A stretch of 8,937 bases of DNA from an uncultured delta proteobacterium (lineage in GTDB: Bacteria > Myxococcota_A > Polyangia > Polyangiales > Polyangiaceae). The notes under the pieces were generated by a model. That model had not been told where the DNA came from and ran no database searches. It saw nothing but the letters and a program-made list of their open reading frames with translations. The translations under genes and the position numbers were made by a program. The stretch is from contig CAIOHM010000035.1 of assembly GCA_903858055.1 (NCBI GenBank), positions 1 to 8,937 of the forward strand. The letters run 5' to 3'. Numbering within the stretch: position 1 is the first letter of the stretch; every line of letters begins with the position of its first letter. Below are positions 6,935 through 8,937 of this stretch, piece after piece.

Positions 6935-8899
6935 ATGCAAGACCTGGTGCGGGCGCTCGAAGCGGCTCGCGGCACCCTGATTCGTTCGCTCGAGCGCGAC
7001 CCCGCGGTGCGCTCCGAAGCGGCCGTGCGCGCGTACGACACGGTCGACGAGGTCGTCTCGGCGTTGCTCCTCGGTCACGAGGGCGTGCTCGGACGCGTGC
7101 TCCTCGAAGACCTCCGCAGCGGCGCGCGCACGGTCGACGCGCTGCGCGTGGTGGCCCAGACGTGGTGGACCTGGCGCCCGCCGGTCGCGAGCCTCGCGAT
7201 GCCCGAGGGGCCGCTCCACGATCTCGTGGCCGCGGCGGACGCATGGGTCGAAGCCTTCGACGGTTCACCGGCCGAGGTTCTCCTTGCCTGCCACGAGCTT
7301 CGTCTCTCCGGGGACCGCGAGGCGCGCCGCCAAGCCGGTGCATTCTACACGCCAGCCCCGGTTGCCGAAGCGCTCGTCGAAGAGGCCCTGCGCACGGTGA
7401 CGCGCAAGCCGGGCAAGCCGCCGCGCTTCCTCGACCCCGCATGCGGGACGGGCGTGTTCTTGGTGGCGGCGTTCCGTCGCCTCGCAGACGCGCAAATCGA
7501 TCAGCCGATGGAGGGCTCTCTCGCTCGTCGCTTGGCGCTCGCGGCCGCGACGATCCACGGTGTGGATTGCGACGCGCGCGCTGTGGATCTCGCGCGCCGT
7601 GCCCTCCTGCTCACGGTGCTCGACGACCCGCGCGTGCACGAAGAGCTCGCCCTCGCGCTCGCGTTTCCATCGAGCACGTCGATCGCGCGCGCGGTCGCCG
7701 GCCTCGTCCACGGCGACTCGCTCCTCGTGGCGGGCCGCGAAGATCTCCCCGAGGTGCTGCGCGCGACCGGGGCTCCGCCCGTCAACTGGGCGAAGACGTT
7801 CGCGTCGGCTCTGGCGGCGGGTGGCTTCGACGTCGTGGTGGGGAACCCTCCCTTCGCCTCGTACGCCGGCCGCGAGGGCAAAGAGATCGCGCCGGAACTG
7901 CGCGCGCACTTGGAGGCGCACCACGGCACCTTCCGGTGGCCCTCGCTCCACGGGTGGTTCGTCGCGACGGCGGCGCGGTTCTGGGGGCGCGACACCCTCG
8001 CCATGGTCCTCCCCGAGCAGGTCTGCCACCTTGCAGGGTACACGGACCTGCGCCTCTGCGTAGGGGAGCGCTTCGAGCTGCGTCGGGCCGTGCGGCTCCA
8101 CGACGACACGTTTGGTGACGCGGTGGCGCCCAGCGCGACGGTCGTCTTCAAGAGGCGTCCGAGCCCCGCACCGGCCGTCGACGCGCCGTGGCTCTCGCCC
8201 GAGAGGCCTCGCGCGCTCGATCGGGTGATCGACCGGGGGAGCTCGCTTCGCGGCTGGTTCCTCGACTGCGGCATTCGTACGACGGACCGCGCCACGCAGG
8301 TGCGCCGCATGGGCGAAGGCGCCGACGGGGGCGAGTGGGTCCCGGTGCTCGAGGGCAAGGACATCGGCCTCTGGCGCACGCAGCCCCCGCGCGTCGAGGT
8401 GCGCGTCGGCGATGGGGTGCACGTGGCGCCGCGCAGCCGCTACGATCGGGTGTCGTATGTGCTCCGTCAGACGGCGGCTTACCCCATCTGTGCGCGCAAG
8501 GTCGGCGCCGAGTATTTCCGCAACTCGCTGCTTGGGCTCGCACCGCCCGACGACGCCCGCTGCGACGTCCGTTACGTGGTCGCCTTCCTCAACGCGCGCC
8601 TCGCCCGTTACCTCTACGTGGTGCTCGTGCAAGAGGCGTCCCAGCGCGTCTTTCCTCAGGTGAAGCTCGCAGCGCTCGCGCGTCTCCCGATTCGTATGCC
8701 CGAGGGCCCGGCCGAGCAGGCGCTGCACGATCGCATCGTCGCGCTCGCCGAGCGTCGCCTGGCGGGGCGCGTGGAGCCCGAGGTCGCCGCGGAGCTCGAG
8801 GCCGAGATCGACGCGGCGATCGAAGACCTTCACGGCGTGGACGACGAGCTGCGCGAGGCGATGGTGGGGCGCCTCGCCTCCGTACCGCGCGTGCCTTGA
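6935..8899 (+). CDS. Adenine-N6 DNA methyltransferase, Eco57I/TaqI type
   Basis: This 654-residue protein should transfer a methyl group from S-adenosylmethionine to the N6 of adenine in a specific DNA site. Motifs run in gamma-class order: GAFYTP (135-140), S-adenosylmethionine-binding DPACGTGVFL (167-176), GVDCD (209-213), GDSLL (260-264), catalytic NPPFASY (304-310), and MVLP (357-360). The C-terminal half (about 430-590) resembles a TaqI-type specificity domain: GIRTTDRA, VLEGKDIGLW, and FLNARLARYLY with F573PQVKLAALARLPI. The end, EIDAAIEDLHGVDDE (624-638), is the common tail of this group. The first 130 residues are helical and show no PD-(D/E)xK nuclease motif, and no restriction gene is in view, so it may act alone or with an unseen partner. 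It starts 20 nt after the PhoU-like stop without a strong ribosome site, suggesting co-transcription and perhaps coupling. The target site is unknown. Confidence 0.92.
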   Translation: MQDLVRALEAARGTLIRSLERDPAVRSEAAVRAYDTVDEVVSALLLGHEGVLGRVLLEDLRSGARTVDALRVVAQTWWTWRPPVASLAMPEGPLHDLVAAADAWVEAFDGSPAEVLLACHELRLSGDREARRQAGAFYTPAPVAEALVEEALRTVTRKPGKPPRFLDPACGTGVFLVAAFRRLADAQIDQPMEGSLARRLALAAATIHGVDCDARAVDLARRALLLTVLDDPRVHEELALALAFPSSTSIARAVAGLVHGDSLLVAGREDLPEVLRATGAPPVNWAKTFASALAAGGFDVVVGNPPFASYAGREGKEIAPELRAHLEAHHGTFRWPSLHGWFVATAARFWGRDTLAMVLPEQVCHLAGYTDLRLCVGERFELRRAVRLHDDTFGDAVAPSATVVFKRRPSPAPAVDAPWLSPERPRALDRVIDRGSSLRGWFLDCGIRTTDRATQVRRMGEGADGGEWVPVLEGKDIGLWRTQPPRVEVRVGDGVHVAPRSRYDRVSYVLRQTAAYPICARKVGAEYFRNSLLGLAPPDDARCDVRYVVAFLNARLARYLYVVLVQEASQRVFPQVKLAALARLPIRMPEGPAEQALHDRIVALAERRLAGRVEPEVAAELEAEIDAAIEDLHGVDDELREAMVGRLASVPRVP

Positions 8900-8908
8900 G
8901 CGCTCCGC

Positions 8909-8937
8909 TCAGGGCGCGTCTTTGGCGCAGCGGAAGC
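8909..8937 (-). CDS. Possible C-terminal end of a convergent gene
   Basis: On the minus strand one frame enters from the right edge as Phe-Arg-Cys-Ala-Lys-Asp-Ala-Pro and ends at a TGA (8909-8911), 9 nt past the methyltransferase stop. This would fit a convergent gene, but 29 nt are far too few to prove coding, and the other frames are also open or uninformative. Confidence 0.2.

Noticed and set aside
5055..7442. 795-codon open frame on the minus strand over three plus-strand genes
   Set aside because: It crosses gene boundaries and a terminator, and its predicted protein changes composition at each boundary, as expected for a shadow frame.
7265..8833. 522-codon open frame on the minus strand across the methyltransferase
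   Set aside because: It has no motifs, and the methyltransferase on the plus strand has all expected motifs in order.
8897..8911. Terminator after the methyltransferase (TGAGC/GCTCA hairpin)
   Set aside because: The stem is only 5 bp and no T-run follows.

Overview
The window is high-GC, densely coded DNA with third-position G/C bias so strong that long spurious open frames appear on the opposite strand of every real gene. A PknB-type Ser/Thr kinase, a lipoprotein with an Asp-Ala-Gly-rich linker after its lipid-anchoring cysteine, a PilZ protein and several free-standing housekeeping genes together suggest a Myxococcota (deltaproteobacterial, perhaps Polyangiales-like) chromosome. This is inferred from gene content and composition; there is no rRNA or other marker to prove it. 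I see no tRNA, rRNA, CRISPR array, insertion sequence, attachment site or origin.

Layout. (1) About 1-824, minus strand: the N-terminal catalytic part of a Ser/Thr protein kinase that runs off the left edge. (2) 825-949: a divergent intergenic region with a 17-nt perfect palindrome and a T-loop hairpin. (3) 950-2515, plus: the carboxyltransferase (beta) subunit of a propionyl-CoA-type acyl-CoA carboxylase, closed by an intrinsic terminator. (4) 2656-4305, plus: a secreted alpha/beta-hydrolase lipoprotein, again closed by a strong terminator. (5) 4468-6120, plus: a membrane protein with an N-terminal cytoplasmic PilZ domain, one transmembrane helix and an AMIN-like periplasmic domain, followed by a hairpin and a terminator. 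(6) 6273-6914, plus: a DUF47/PhoU-like protein. (7) 6935-8899, plus: an Eco57I/TaqI-type adenine-N6 DNA methyltransferase, 20 nt behind the PhoU-like gene and probably co-transcribed with it. (8) The last 29 nt may be the end of a convergent minus-strand gene.

Most genes here are single transcription units separated by terminators; only the last two look like an operon. They do not form one obvious pathway. The kinase and the PilZ protein are both signalling proteins, and the carboxylase and the hydrolase are metabolic. The points I find most worth a second look are the PilZ-TM-AMIN architecture, which would link a second-messenger-type cytoplasmic domain to a cell-wall-type periplasmic domain; a possible pseudoknot covering the ribosome binding site of the PhoU-like gene; and the PhoU-like/DNA-methyltransferase pairing without a phosphate permease or a restriction nuclease in view. 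I do not see a clear multi-gene defence or mobile system in this window.
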